Positions 36,562-46,053 are shown, counted from the stretch's first letter. The stretch: 64,000 bases of DNA from JACNJF01 sp050288105 (GCA_050288105.1 JBNKDE010000003.1:264225-328224); one strand, 5' to 3'. Program-made: numbers and translations. Notes: generated from the sequence alone by a model not told the origin.

Positions 36562-39500
36562 TCAAAACAAACCAAAGAAACGCTCAAAGAGCGCACCCAG
36601 CTTGTCCAGCACCGTTTGCTTCTTCATCGCGTGGCTGTTGTTTTTGTTGAACCTTGAAACCGGGGGCAGAATTTTCGTAATGGCTGTGCCGCTGACCGGA
36701 ATCGCGCCGTCCCGAAACGCATTGTCAACAAACGCCTTGGTCTCGTCGGCGTTGAGACCTTCATCCGCAATAATCCTGTCAAGCTCCTCCACCTTTTTGG
36801 CTGTAATGAAGGCGACCCATTCCTCATCCACCTTGGCTCTCGTGGAGACGGAATCTACAAACTGTTCGATGAGGTCTTTCTTGTTGCGCAGGCTGGGGCT
36901 GGCATTGATCGCACGCTCGATGGTGGCCCTGATCTCTTTGTCTTCTCCCGTACCTTTCTTCTTCAGGTACCTTTCAACCAGCATCAAAATATAATCGACG
37001 TTGATTTCGACCTGCTTGATCAGCTCGATCTCGAACACTACGTCGTCGTTGATTGACTCCTTTTCCGCCTCCGATGCACTACGGAATTCTGCGTACAGGT
37101 TCAGATACAGACTCTGGTAATCCTGGAAATCACGCTCGCTGAGGATTTCATTGCCTGTGAAATCGTCGAATGCCGTGAGAATGTTTTTCAGCCGCAATAT
37201 CGCGCCAAAGAGCTTGATAAACGCCTTCTGGGCCACCTCGCCGACGATGGCCCCGCCGAGCGGAAAGCCGGCGACAAGTTCCTCAATCCGATTCTGGTAC
37301 TCCTTGTAATACTCGGCGTAAGGCTTCAGCAGCACGATGCCCTTGGCATCCTTGTTACCAAACAGCGCCAGAGCGTCGTTGGTTTCCTGTTCAAGATCAC
37401 GGAAGGATATGATGTTGCCGTAGGTCTTGACCGAATTGAGAATGCGGTTGGTGCGAGAATAGGCTTGGATCAGACCGTGTGCTCGAAGGTTCTTGTCTAC
37501 CCACAGGGTGTTGAGCGTAGTGGCGTCAAAACCGGTCAGGAACATATTGACCACAATCACCAGGTCCAGCTCGCGTTTTTTCAGGCGCTGCGACAAGTCC
37601 TTGTAGTAGTTCTGAAATTTGTCAGCCGAGGTGTCGAAGCTGGTGCCGAACAGTGCGTTGTAGTCCTTGATCGCGGCATCCAGAAAATCGCGCGAGCTTT
37701 GGTCCAGCCCCTCGGTTTCAAACTCCTCCTCGTTTAGCAGGCCATCGGCTTCTTCCTCGTTGGCAGTAAAGCTGTAGATCAGACCCACCTTGAGACGCCG
37801 CGCGGTCGGCAGCTCCTTTTCTTGCTCAGCGAATTCTGTGTAGTAGCGTTTAGCTGCGTCGATGGAGGCTGTGGCGAACAGCGAATTAAACCCAATCAGC
37901 CGCTTGCCATCATGGCGGTAGCTGGCATTGCGCTTGGTTTTCTGGTCGAAGTGCTCCCGGATATAGCTCACTACCTGCGTGATACGCTCCGGAGCCAGCA
38001 ATGCCCGCTCCGTGTCTATGGCCGATACCTTCTTGTCCTTGATACTTGTGCGTGACTTGATGGTGTTGATGTAGTCAATACGGAAGGGCAGTACATTCTT
38101 ATCGTTGATGGCGTCGACGATGGTGTAGGTATGCAGCTTGTCGCCAAAGGCCTGCTCTGTAGTGCGCCTCAGTGGGTTACCCCGGCTGCTCGCATTGTCG
38201 GCGAAGATCGGTGTGCCGGTGAAGCCGAACAGGTGATAACGCTTGAAGACCCGAGTGATCTCGGCATGCATGTCACCGAACTGACTGCGATGGCATTCGT
38301 CGAAAATCACCACCACATGCGCTTCATATATCGGGTGTTTTTTGTTCTTCGCCACGAAGCGGCTGAGCTTCTGGATGGTGGTGATAATGATGCGCGCGTT
38401 CTGGTCTTCCAGTTGCCTCTGCAATACGGTAGTCGACGTGTTGGAGTTGGCCGCGCCTTTTTCAAATCGCTCGTACTCGCGCATGGTCTGGTAATCCAGA
38501 TCCTTGCGGTCCACCACAAACAACACCTTGTCGATATCCGGCAGGCCCCGCGCCAATTGCGCCGCCTTGAAACTGGTCAACGTCTTGCCGCTGCCGGTGG
38601 TGTGCCAGATGTAACCGCCTGCGGTTGCCTTACCCAGCTGACGGTGATTGGTACTGGTCGCGATGCGTTGCAGAATCTGTTCTGCCGCTACGATCTGATA
38701 AGGCCGCATAACCAGTAGCTTGCGATCGACATCGAACACGCAATACCTGGTCAGAATGTTCAACAACGAATGTTTTGCAAAGAAGGTCCTGGTGAAGCCA
38801 GTCAGTTCGGTGATGGGCTGATTCTTCGCGTCGGCCCACCAGCTAGTGAACGAAAAACTGTTGGAGGTCTTCTGGCGTGAGCGTTTGCTGCGTTGCTCTG
38901 CCAGATGGCCATCACGGACCGTGTTGCTGTAATACTTGGTCAGGGTGCCATTGCTGATGACAAACAGCTGCACATACTCGAACAGGCCGGATCCCGCCCA
39001 GAAACTGTCGCGCTGGTAGCGATTGATTTGGTTGAAGGCCTCGCGGATATCCACCCCACGGCGCTTGAGCTCCACATGCACCATTGGCAAACCGTTGACC
39101 AGTACCGTCACGTCGTAACGGTTGACCCGCTTGCCCTCCGCTTCATACTGATTGATGACCTGCAGGCTGTTGTTGTGGATGTGCTGCTTGTCGATCAGGT
39201 AAATATTCTTGATCGTGCCATCGTCACGCTTGAGCACCTGGATATGGTCTTCCTGGACGCGTGTAGTCTTTTCGACGATGCCTTCATTGGCACTGGTAAT
39301 ACAGGTACCGAAAAAATGCTCCCATTCCGCGTCGGAAAATTCGAGCTTGTTCAGCTTTTCCAGTTGGAGGCGCAAATTGGCGATAAGATCTGCCTCCGAG
39401 GTGATTGGTAGGTAACCGTAGGCCTGCAACTGCAATTGCTTGATAAAGGCTTTTTCCAGCTCAGCCTCAGACTGGTAGGCGGTCTCCCTGACCCCCTCGG

Positions 39501-39579
39501 GCAAGAACTCAGCAACTACGGTGCTTTCATTGGATAGCGCAATCGGCTCATAGCGGTTGGATGTGAGATCTTCGCTCAT
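36562..39579 (-). CDS. hsdR: type I restriction enzyme R subunit
   Basis: The 1005-aa protein is full length. Its N-terminal nuclease has RYDVTVLVNGLPMVHVELKR (PD..ELK pattern, about residues 155-175). The helicase has HTTGSGKTLTSFKAAQL, FDECHRSQFGDMH and FGFTGTPIF, then the motif VI-like region SRTNRILNS. The C-terminal helical part would contact HsdM. It overlaps hsdS by 4 bp. It cuts unmodified DNA after ATP-driven translocation. Confidence 0.96.
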   Translation of the reverse strand: MSEDLTSNRYEPIALSNESTVVAEFLPEGVRETAYQSEAELEKAFIKQLQLQAYGYLPITSEADLIANLRLQLEKLNKLEFSDAEWEHFFGTCITSANEGIVEKTTRVQEDHIQVLKRDDGTIKNIYLIDKQHIHNNSLQVINQYEAEGKRVNRYDVTVLVNGLPMVHVELKRRGVDIREAFNQINRYQRDSFWAGSGLFEYVQLFVISNGTLTKYYSNTVRDGHLAEQRSKRSRQKTSNSFSFTSWWADAKNQPITELTGFTRTFFAKHSLLNILTRYCVFDVDRKLLVMRPYQIVAAEQILQRIATSTNHRQLGKATAGGYIWHTTGSGKTLTSFKAAQLARGLPDIDKVLFVVDRKDLDYQTMREYERFEKGAANSNTSTTVLQRQLEDQNARIIITTIQKLSRFVAKNKKHPIYEAHVVVIFDECHRSQFGDMHAEITRVFKRYHLFGFTGTPIFADNASSRGNPLRRTTEQAFGDKLHTYTIVDAINDKNVLPFRIDYINTIKSRTSIKDKKVSAIDTERALLAPERITQVVSYIREHFDQKTKRNASYRHDGKRLIGFNSLFATASIDAAKRYYTEFAEQEKELPTARRLKVGLIYSFTANEEEADGLLNEEEFETEGLDQSSRDFLDAAIKDYNALFGTSFDTSADKFQNYYKDLSQRLKKRELDLVIVVNMFLTGFDATTLNTLWVDKNLRAHGLIQAYSRTNRILNSVKTYGNIISFRDLEQETNDALALFGNKDAKGIVLLKPYAEYYKEYQNRIEELVAGFPLGGAIVGEVAQKAFIKLFGAILRLKNILTAFDDFTGNEILSERDFQDYQSLYLNLYAEFRSASEAEKESINDDVVFEIELIKQVEINVDYILMLVERYLKKKGTGEDKEIRATIERAINASPSLRNKKDLIEQFVDSVSTRAKVDEEWVAFITAKKVEELDRIIADEGLNADETKAFVDNAFRDGAIPVSGTAITKILPPVSRFNKNNSHAMKKQTVLDKLGALFERFFGLF

Positions 39580-40781
39580 GCCGCCTCCCGGAAGGTGAGC
39601 AAACGATCCCGGTAGTGTTCATATTGCTTACGGCGCGCGGCGATCTCCGCGGGCAGGCCACTGGAGAGGTCGTTCACCAGGGCATCGAACTTGTCGAGGA
39701 TGGCGACGATGCGTTCTTGTTCATCGGGAGGTGGAACTGGGATTGCGAGCTTGCCGAGGTTTTCCGCGGACAGCCGTTTGACCTTTGCCCTGGCCACGTA
39801 TTTGTTCTTTTCTGCGTGGAAGGCCGCAGTCTGAAAGTAATAGGAGACAAACTTCGGATTCAACGAATGACGGAATGCGAAGCAGTCATCGTGAATAGCC
39901 ACCTCACCATCACCGAGCCATGCGACAGCTTTACCTACATCTTCTACCGTCTCTCCGACTCCGGCGATCACAAGATCGCCATGCTTTGCGAATCTCAGGG
40001 TTGATGCCATGTCCGAGCGAACATGTGAAACCGTCGCAGTGGTGGCGGTACCATACTGTGTATAGATGTCTCCATAATGGATGCACGCAAGACCATCAGC
40101 ATTGAGGTCGTTTTTGGTGAAACGCCGCCCACGAAAGAACTCTCCGACTTCGGCCATCGTGGTCCAGCGAACATCCTGACCTTCGAAGGCGAGCAGTGTG
40201 TCGCGGTAGTACTGATACTGCCGGCGACGCGCCTCCAGCTCCGCCCCCAACTCCGCTTCGAGCTCCGTGAACTTGTTGATCACCTTAACAATCTCCCGCT
40301 GTACATCGAGAGGCGGAACCGGCAACTGGATAGTTGCCAAGGACTGATAGGTCAGCCTGAAGCGTGCTCCCACTTCCGTCTTGCCCTCGATTCGGCGTCG
40401 TCCGACGCCGGAACTAAAATAGAGCTGAAGGTACTCAGGCATGATGCGCGCCGAGTCAACGCCAAACACTACGTACATGGGACTAACGACTACAGGGGCA
40501 GCCTCGTCGAGCCAGCCAATCGATCCGACGTTGATTCTTGAAGGGTTATACGCAAACATGCCTGGTCTCACGACCTTGTAGTTCCTTGTGTCGGCGCTCG
40601 TCCTAGCATTCTCAAAGAAATCAGAAGTACGAACTAACCCGCCGCTGTTAGTGACACTACGTACTTCGGAGTAGTTATTGTCGGCATTTCTCTCACGGTT
40701 TTCGTAGGTAACCGCCCCGAGCTCCATGTGCCTCACCCCATTCGGACAAAACTCCCGAATCAGCTCATCGATTCGACTCAC
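39576..40781 (-). CDS. hsdS: type I restriction enzyme specificity subunit
   Basis: The 401-aa protein has two target recognition domains separated by conserved helices: IQLPVPPLDVQREIVKVINK before ARRRQYQYYRDTLLAF, and IPVPPPDEQERIVAILDK before ARRKQYEHYRDRLLTF. Both TRDs are complete. It sets the recognition site of the M and MR complexes. It overlaps hsdM and hsdR by 4 bp each. Confidence 0.96.
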   Translation of the reverse strand: MSRIDELIREFCPNGVRHMELGAVTYENRERNADNNYSEVRSVTNSGGLVRTSDFFENARTSADTRNYKVVRPGMFAYNPSRINVGSIGWLDEAAPVVVSPMYVVFGVDSARIMPEYLQLYFSSGVGRRRIEGKTEVGARFRLTYQSLATIQLPVPPLDVQREIVKVINKFTELEAELGAELEARRRQYQYYRDTLLAFEGQDVRWTTMAEVGEFFRGRRFTKNDLNADGLACIHYGDIYTQYGTATTATVSHVRSDMASTLRFAKHGDLVIAGVGETVEDVGKAVAWLGDGEVAIHDDCFAFRHSLNPKFVSYYFQTAAFHAEKNKYVARAKVKRLSAENLGKLAIPVPPPDEQERIVAILDKFDALVNDLSSGLPAEIAARRKQYEHYRDRLLTFREAA

Positions 40782-42352
40782 GCCCCGCCCTCCAAGTCCA
40801 CGACGATGGCATCTATCTGCGCCCGCAGTTCCGATTGCCGCGCCACGATACGAGCGATGTCGGCATTAAGTGCCACGATGTCGATCTCTTCACAAGTGCT
40901 GGGCTGCTCCACGTAGGAAGTGACGGCAATGTTGTAGCCGTTCTCGGCAATCTCGCCGTTATCCACCAGTTGCGCGAAGTGGTCTATGTCCTTGCGTTCG
41001 GTAAAGGCATCAAGGATCTTCTGCTGGTGCTCCGGTAGAAGCTTGTTCTTGTTCCCGCTACGCACAAATTCATTCGATGCATCGATGAACAGGGTGGCGT
41101 TATCGTGCTTGGATTTCTTCAGCACGATGATGCAGGTTGCGATAGGGGTCCCGAAGAAAAGATCGGGCGGCAGCTGGATGACGGTATCAACGTAGTTATT
41201 GTCGATCAGGTACTGACGAATCTTCTGCTCGGCCCCGCCGCGGTAAAGCACACCAGGAAATTCAACAATGGCCGCTGTGCCATTCACCGCCAGCCAGGAG
41301 AGGATGTGCATGGTGAAGGCGAGATCCGCCTTGCTCTTGGGCGCGAGTACGCCTGCCGGGGCGTAGCGGGGATCGTTGATGAGCAAGGGGTTGTCCTTCC
41401 CTTCCCATTTAATGGAATACGGCGGATTGGAGACGATAGCCTCAAACGGTTCGTCGTCCCAGTGGACGGGATCGGTCAGCGTATCACCATGGGCAATGTC
41501 GAATTTCTCGAAGTTGACGTCGTGCAGGAACATGTTGATCCGGCACAGGTTGTAGGTGGTCAGGTTGACCTCCTGGCCAAAGAAGCCCTGGCGCACCTTG
41601 TCGTGACCCAGCACCTTGACGAACTTGAGCAGCAGTGAACCGGAACCACAGGCGGGGTCGTACACCTTATTGACCTCGCTCTTACCAACCACAGTGATGC
41701 GGGCAAGCAGCTCAGAGACTTCCTGCGGGGTAAAGAACTCACCGCCAGATTTGCCGGCGGTGGAGGCATACATCGTCATCAGAAATTCATAGGCATCGCC
41801 GAACAGGTCGATGGTGTTATACGTAAAACCACCGCCATTACTCAGAGGCAGTTCACCGATGGCGTCGAGCAGCTTGACCAGCTTTTCGTTGCGTTTGCTG
41901 ACGGTCGGCCCGAGCTTAGTACTATTTACATCCAGATCGTCGAACAGCCCCTTGATATCGTCCTCGCTGTCCGTGCCAATTGCCGAGCCTTCAATATCCC
42001 GGAACACCCGGCTCAACGTTTCATTAAGGTTAGCATCCTCACGCGCTTTCCTGCGCACGTTTGCGAACAGGTCTGATGGCAGAATATAGAAGCCTTTCTC
42101 CTTTACAGTTTCGGTTCGCCCGAACTCCGCATCACTATCGCTTAAGTCTGCATAGTCAAAATCATCAGCGCCGGCCTTGCGCTCCAGCTCGTTCAAATAG
42201 GCTGTAAGGTTCTCCGAGATGAAACGATAAAACAGTATACCGAGCACATAGCTCTTGAAGTCCCAGCCATCCACGCTGCCACGTAGATCATTGGCGATAC
42301 GCCAGATAGTTTTGTGGAGTTCCGCACGCTCGATTTCTTTTTTGTTATTCAT
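40778..42352 (-). CDS. hsdM: type I restriction enzyme modification subunit
   Basis: The 524-aa N6-adenine methyltransferase has an N-terminal HsdM helical domain, the SAM site YDPACGSGSLLLKFVK and the catalytic NPPYSIKW motif. The C-terminal region has LPPDLFFGTPIATCIIVLKK. It is first in the hsdMSR operon, with AGG ahead of its start. It methylates the host sites defined by HsdS. Confidence 0.97.
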   Translation of the reverse strand: MNNKKEIERAELHKTIWRIANDLRGSVDGWDFKSYVLGILFYRFISENLTAYLNELERKAGADDFDYADLSDSDAEFGRTETVKEKGFYILPSDLFANVRRKAREDANLNETLSRVFRDIEGSAIGTDSEDDIKGLFDDLDVNSTKLGPTVSKRNEKLVKLLDAIGELPLSNGGGFTYNTIDLFGDAYEFLMTMYASTAGKSGGEFFTPQEVSELLARITVVGKSEVNKVYDPACGSGSLLLKFVKVLGHDKVRQGFFGQEVNLTTYNLCRINMFLHDVNFEKFDIAHGDTLTDPVHWDDEPFEAIVSNPPYSIKWEGKDNPLLINDPRYAPAGVLAPKSKADLAFTMHILSWLAVNGTAAIVEFPGVLYRGGAEQKIRQYLIDNNYVDTVIQLPPDLFFGTPIATCIIVLKKSKHDNATLFIDASNEFVRSGNKNKLLPEHQQKILDAFTERKDIDHFAQLVDNGEIAENGYNIAVTSYVEQPSTCEEIDIVALNADIARIVARQSELRAQIDAIVVDLEGGA

Positions 42353-42558
42353 TTAGCCTGATCCTGACTGGCTGCGCTTATCACGCCGCCAGCATTAATA
42401 CATTCACCAACCCCATTCTTCATAAATCCCCAGAGACGGTTTGTGCAGCGGACGATATCACACTGTAGGCGTTCGAGGTTTTGCTTTTGGCCATCCGTCA
42501 TATTCTCGTTTTCGCTCCTTAAAACACCATTGAACAAGCGCTCAGCAATTGGCCTCAT
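42349..42558 (-). CDS. small hypothetical protein upstream of hsdM
   Basis: The 69-aa frame overlaps the hsdM start by 4 bp (ATGA), the same coupling seen between the hsd genes, so it is likely translated. It is helical and charged (MTDGQKQNLERLQCDIVRCT), with no known domain. It might be an early control protein for the R-M operon. Confidence 0.5.
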   Translation of the reverse strand: MRPIAERLFNGVLRSENENMTDGQKQNLERLQCDIVRCTNRLWGFMKNGVGECINAGGVISAASQDQAK

Positions 42559-42635
42559 TTTTGAAGACTACACTTGACATGGCACCAGTCCCACGATTTG
42601 AAAATCAGGTATTTTGCTCCGAATGCAACAGTTTA

Positions 42636-43226
42636 TCAGGGCTGTTTACCAAATACTTTTTTGAAGCGTGTATGCTTCACATCCTCCCAAGAACGCGGCA
42701 GGTCATTATTATCTTCGAGTGCTTGATATATTTCACTCACCATTTCCTTGTCAATCAATCTGGCAGATAACATCTTGTGCAAAACATCATAGCAATGAAA
42801 AACTTGCAAACCAAAGTCCTTCGCGAGCTTATGCATACCCAGATCATCGGTAGCAACTATTGCCGGCCTAACCTGGCCAAACGCAAGGCAGTAACAATCT
42901 GTCAATGAAGGCGGAGAACGCCCTTTTGAGGTGAAGGTTTGCGCATATTCTTGTACATGAGCCTGTAATACGCTGGTCATTGCGTTGATTTGGTCTTTCT
43001 CACCCTGACTCAAGCGAACTCGGTGATAGCTGCGCTCATGACTGAGGTCCAAATCTGAAAACCAGGGGTAACAAAAGCGCAATCTGGGGCTTTGCCGTAC
43101 TTCGTCTTCAACATCCTTTAAGATGGTTAGAACATAACCCTTTTGGCCAAACGACTGCCCCAATAGAGGCCTAATGCGTTTTGCCAGCCTCAAATAAGCG
43201 TTGGTATCGAGCAGAACCAGCGTCAA
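42636..43226 (-). CDS. PIN-domain protein, possible toxin
   Basis: The 196-aa protein has a PIN-like layout: VLLDTNAYLRLAKR at the N-terminus, an acidic DVEDEVRQ, PPSLTDCYCLAFG and IVATDDLGMHKLAKDFGL. The four acidic positions would bind the metal of an RNase. It overlaps the XRE-ImmA gene by 4 bp, so the two are coupled. The pair resembles toxin-antitoxin modules in which an HTH-ImmA/IrrE protein accompanies a PIN-like protein. Confidence 0.72.
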   Translation of the reverse strand: MTLVLLDTNAYLRLAKRIRPLLGQSFGQKGYVLTILKDVEDEVRQSPRLRFCYPWFSDLDLSHERSYHRVRLSQGEKDQINAMTSVLQAHVQEYAQTFTSKGRSPPSLTDCYCLAFGQVRPAIVATDDLGMHKLAKDFGLQVFHCYDVLHKMLSARLIDKEMVSEIYQALEDNNDLPRSWEDVKHTRFKKVFGKQP

Positions 43227-44344
43227 AGACGAAGTTCCTCGTAAAGCGCTCGCGCATCATGTACCGATATATCCATTATTTGTTGTAGGTACGATGGTGC
43301 AGTTTCCTGTTCGTGCAGCATACGCTTCAAGGCAAGGAAAAAATCAGATTGAAAAGATCTTTCACTCGCAGCTATATAAACCGATGGTTCTGGTGGCATG
43401 GGTTGAAACAGCGCTTCACTGAGCAAAGGGCCTGAGGTGCTGTTGCGTACAGCGTGAAGATGCTTAGCTTCAACCGGGAGATGTTTTGCACCAATGCTTT
43501 TAGCATATTGGTTAACTTGCTCGTAGATTGTGTTTATAGAAATCAGATGTTCATCAGCGATTTCCAGCAACATATTGATAATGTTCTCAGCATCAAGACC
43601 GAGCGCTTTATGAAACGATATTTCAGCATTCTCTTTTGAGAACAGCAGCGCTCCAGCAAAAGCGTCAGCGAAATCCTCACCCTTTTCTGAGCCTGACAGC
43701 TCGGGCGTATAAACATGCGCTAACTCATGAGCCATCCAGAACTTAAAATCTTCTACATGAGTATCCAGATTTATGAAAATGAATGTCACATCCTCATCTG
43801 GAAGCCTGATGTGCATGGCGTTTTTATGGTCATTCTTTTTACCCCACATCACCGGAACCAGGATGGCTCCACAGCTCTTAAATTGACCGATAAGCTCCTC
43901 ATACTCAAGCACGGCCAGGGAACCGATGCCCACCTCGTTTCGCGTTTCTGATGCCGCAGCTTGTAGTTTATGGTATTCGAGAGAAGGTGATGTAATGAGT
44001 CTGCGAATTGCCTGTTGCTCAGGCAGATATTTGACCAGTGGTTTAAGTAATTTCCCGGTTGCCCTTGCTTTCGCAATGTGAGCCTCGGTGGTTTTCGCAT
44101 TACCTTTCTTGCGAAATGCAATAATGGGTTCATTTGCATTGCCCGTATCAACCAGGTGATCAAAGGTGAGCTTTAGAATCGCAGAGAGCTTAAGAAGAGT
44201 GGCCGGACGGGGAAAATCCTTTCCTTTCAACCAGTTAGTGACTGCTTGCGAAGACACATCCAATTGAGAAGCGATCTCTTTTTGAGTCAACCCATTTTGA
44301 GTAATCGCTTGTTTTACTACATCGGCTTTAATGGACTTCTTCAT
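43223..44344 (-). CDS. XRE-family HTH plus ImmA/IrrE zinc peptidase
   Basis: The product has 373 aa from the ATG at 44344 (a TTG 36 bp upstream is less likely). The N-terminal helix-turn-helix is NGLTQKEIASQLDVSSQAVT. The C-terminal ImmA/IrrE domain has MAHELAHVYTPEL (His206-Glu207, His210) and GEDFADAFAGALL, which gives the third zinc ligand. Such proteins cleave or inactivate repressors under stress. The PIN gene overlaps its end by 4 bp. A small XRE regulator lies 49 bp upstream. Confidence 0.87.
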   Translation of the reverse strand: MKKSIKADVVKQAITQNGLTQKEIASQLDVSSQAVTNWLKGKDFPRPATLLKLSAILKLTFDHLVDTGNANEPIIAFRKKGNAKTTEAHIAKARATGKLLKPLVKYLPEQQAIRRLITSPSLEYHKLQAAASETRNEVGIGSLAVLEYEELIGQFKSCGAILVPVMWGKKNDHKNAMHIRLPDEDVTFIFINLDTHVEDFKFWMAHELAHVYTPELSGSEKGEDFADAFAGALLFSKENAEISFHKALGLDAENIINMLLEIADEHLISINTIYEQVNQYAKSIGAKHLPVEAKHLHAVRNSTSGPLLSEALFQPMPPEPSVYIAASERSFQSDFFLALKRMLHEQETAPSYLQQIMDISVHDARALYEELRL

Positions 44345-44392
44345 GGCTGCGGAGTTTAACCATAAAACTAACAAAATCAAGTTTTTTCAAGT

Positions 44393-44638
44393 TCAAAGCG
44401 ATAATTTACGATTTACGGCCTCCAACCCCTTTACCGGAGAAACGTCCAGAGCTTTACAATACTGGATAAACTCCACGACATCGATTCGACGCTCCCCTTG
44501 TTCTACTTTTCCAACAAATGAATGTGGCACGCCCAGTTTTTCTGAAAGTTCGCGCATAGAAAGTCCTTGGATCTCGCGTTGCTTTTTTAGCCAAGAGATC
44601 AGGCGTTGATTTTCAGGACTGTGAAGGGTCTTAAACAT
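44393..44638 (-). CDS. XRE-family transcriptional regulator
   Basis: The product has 81 aa from the ATG at 44638; the earlier in-frame start at 44674 would place the operator inside the gene. The helix-turn-helix is LSMRELSEKLGVPHSFVGKV, followed by EQGERRIDVVEF. It is divergent from the M41-like unit and upstream of the XRE-ImmA/PIN pair. Repeats just upstream are probably its binding sites, so it may control both directions. Confidence 0.83.
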   Translation of the reverse strand: MFKTLHSPENQRLISWLKKQREIQGLSMRELSEKLGVPHSFVGKVEQGERRIDVVEFIQYCKALDVSPVKGLEAVNRKLSL

Positions 44639-44639
44639 T

Positions 44640-44683
44640 GTCCCGATATTAGGGACGATGTACCATGTACCCAATTTAGGGAC
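44640..44683. promoter_or_regulatory. operator-like repeats upstream of the XRE gene
   Basis: The inverted repeat gtccc-gatatta-gggac (44640-44656) is followed by a second copy of TTAGGGAC (44649-44656 and 44676-44683, 27 bp apart). They lie between the divergent XRE gene and the gene at 44729. Confidence 0.5.
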
Positions 44684-44728
44684 AAACAGATTATGGCAGG
44701 GTCATATAGTTACAGGGTATAGAGAGCA

Positions 44729-45112
44729 ATGAAAAACAAAATTGCGATATGGACAATTCTTGTTTCTGTTGGTTATTCATATATATCAGTGACAGGATTG
44801 TTCTGGAAGCTCTCAGGATCTTACATAGCTTCAGTGTACATCACCGGATTTGTCGGTTTAGCAGTCACGCAGGTCTTCTTTTTATACGCCATTATTAAAA
44901 TTGGGAATTTTCTCAATAAACTTGAAGAGCTGAAAAGCGAACTTGAAGAATCAAGGTTTCATCATCAAGGAAGAATCACTTACTTAGAAAGACAACTAGA
45001 AATCTATACACAATATTTTGATGGTGAATTTGATTATTCTGGCCTAGAGAAAAAACTTAGCCAGTTAAACGATGACGCAATTGAGGTTTTTAGTGAACAA
45101 GCCCAAACATGA
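44729..45112 (+). CDS. two-TM coiled-coil membrane protein, partner of M41-like peptidase
   Basis: The 127-aa protein has two membrane segments (about 7-28 and 34-60), then a cytoplasmic coiled coil (LNKLEELKSELEESRFHHQG, then ITYLERQLEIYTQYF). The domain family is unknown. Its stop overlaps the next start by 4 bp (ATGA), so both are made together. It may anchor or regulate the peptidase, replacing the membrane part of FtsH. That role is inference. Confidence 0.7.
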   Translation: MKNKIAIWTILVSVGYSYISVTGLFWKLSGSYIASVYITGFVGLAVTQVFFLYAIIKIGNFLNKLEELKSELEESRFHHQGRITYLERQLEIYTQYFDGEFDYSGLEKKLSQLNDDAIEVFSEQAQT

Positions 45113-45753
45113 ACCAGTTTGATCTCACGGATCTAACCCAAACTGGTGCTCCTATCCTGGATTCCAACAAGCCAGAGGTTCAGGTCATAGCCACTGCCTA
45201 CCATGAAGCGGGGCATGCGATTTGTGCACTGCATACAGGAGCGAGAATACAAAAACTCGGTATTTCATTAAATAACCCCGGCGATGGTTTCACGCTCCGA
45301 AAACCACCCAACTTGTACAATCCCATTTATCCAGGCGAATCAGTTGAGTCCGTTCAGTCCGCCTGGGACTTTGCTGTGGAAAATTTCAAGAAAGAGATAA
45401 GCATCTATCAGGCCGGCCCTTTAGCAGAAGCAAAATTCCTTGGAGGCAACCCGTTTTGTCTACGCGGAGCAGAACATGATAGAGTCATGTGCGAAGGATT
45501 TATTCGCCGTATGGAGAGCCTATATGATTACTACAGTGATTTTGGCGCGCTGCCCCAATTCTCCGGCAACAAGATACTGAACAATGTCAGGGATTTAACT
45601 AAATCTTGGATTTACCGGAAGGCCATATGGAAGACCATAACAGCGGTAGCACAAATACTTTGCCTTAAAGGCGAACTCGACGAAAGGCAAATAGGTTATA
45701 TTATCGGCCAAGTGAAAGGAGCATCAAATCAGCTATCTCTTGATCTGATGTAG
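45109..45753 (+). CDS. stand-alone FtsH-like (M41) zinc peptidase without AAA domain
   Basis: The 214-aa protein has ATAYHEAGHAICALHTGARI (His32-Glu33, His36) like the FtsH motif. QAGPLAEAKFLGGNP follows, and RGAEHDRVMCEGFIRRM with Asp124 as the probable third zinc ligand, matching the GASND region of FtsH. All metal ligands are present, so it should be active, but there is no AAA ATPase or membrane segment. It is coupled to the two-TM coiled-coil protein upstream. It could cleave a host or invader protein that signals infection; this is inference from its place among defence genes. Confidence 0.72.
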   Translation: MNQFDLTDLTQTGAPILDSNKPEVQVIATAYHEAGHAICALHTGARIQKLGISLNNPGDGFTLRKPPNLYNPIYPGESVESVQSAWDFAVENFKKEISIYQAGPLAEAKFLGGNPFCLRGAEHDRVMCEGFIRRMESLYDYYSDFGALPQFSGNKILNNVRDLTKSWIYRKAIWKTITAVAQILCLKGELDERQIGYIIGQVKGASNQLSLDLM

Positions 45754-45801
45754 TGAAGCCATGCCTTCAAGATTTTAGGATATCTCAGACGAGATCTAGC
45801 C

Positions 45802-46053
45802 CTATACAGACTTGGGAGCGCGGCTTGAGGCAGCCAGCTTCTTTATCAGCTCATCCAGTCGCTTTTCTTGCTCTTCGGTTTTTTTAGGGGCACAATTTCC
45901 AGACGGCCTGTAATTTACATGGCTGGGGTTTTTGCCGGGGAGTAAAGCGCCTCCTTGCATTAGTCGCGCAATCTCCATTGCTTCCGCTGGTGACAGCTTA
46001 TTGCTGGATTTCGATTTCTCCAACTTTTCGATCCTATGCTTTAGATGGGGCAT
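45802..46053 (-). CDS. hypothetical protein
   Basis: The 83-aa charged protein has helical ends (KHRIEKLEKSKSSNKLSPAE and EEQEKRLDELIKKLAA). It overlaps the DUF5681 gene by 20 bp, so they form a pair. The function is unknown. Confidence 0.55.
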   Translation of the reverse strand: MPHLKHRIEKLEKSKSSNKLSPAEAMEIARLMQGGALLPGKNPSHVNYRPSGNCAPKKTEEQEKRLDELIKKLAASSRAPKSV

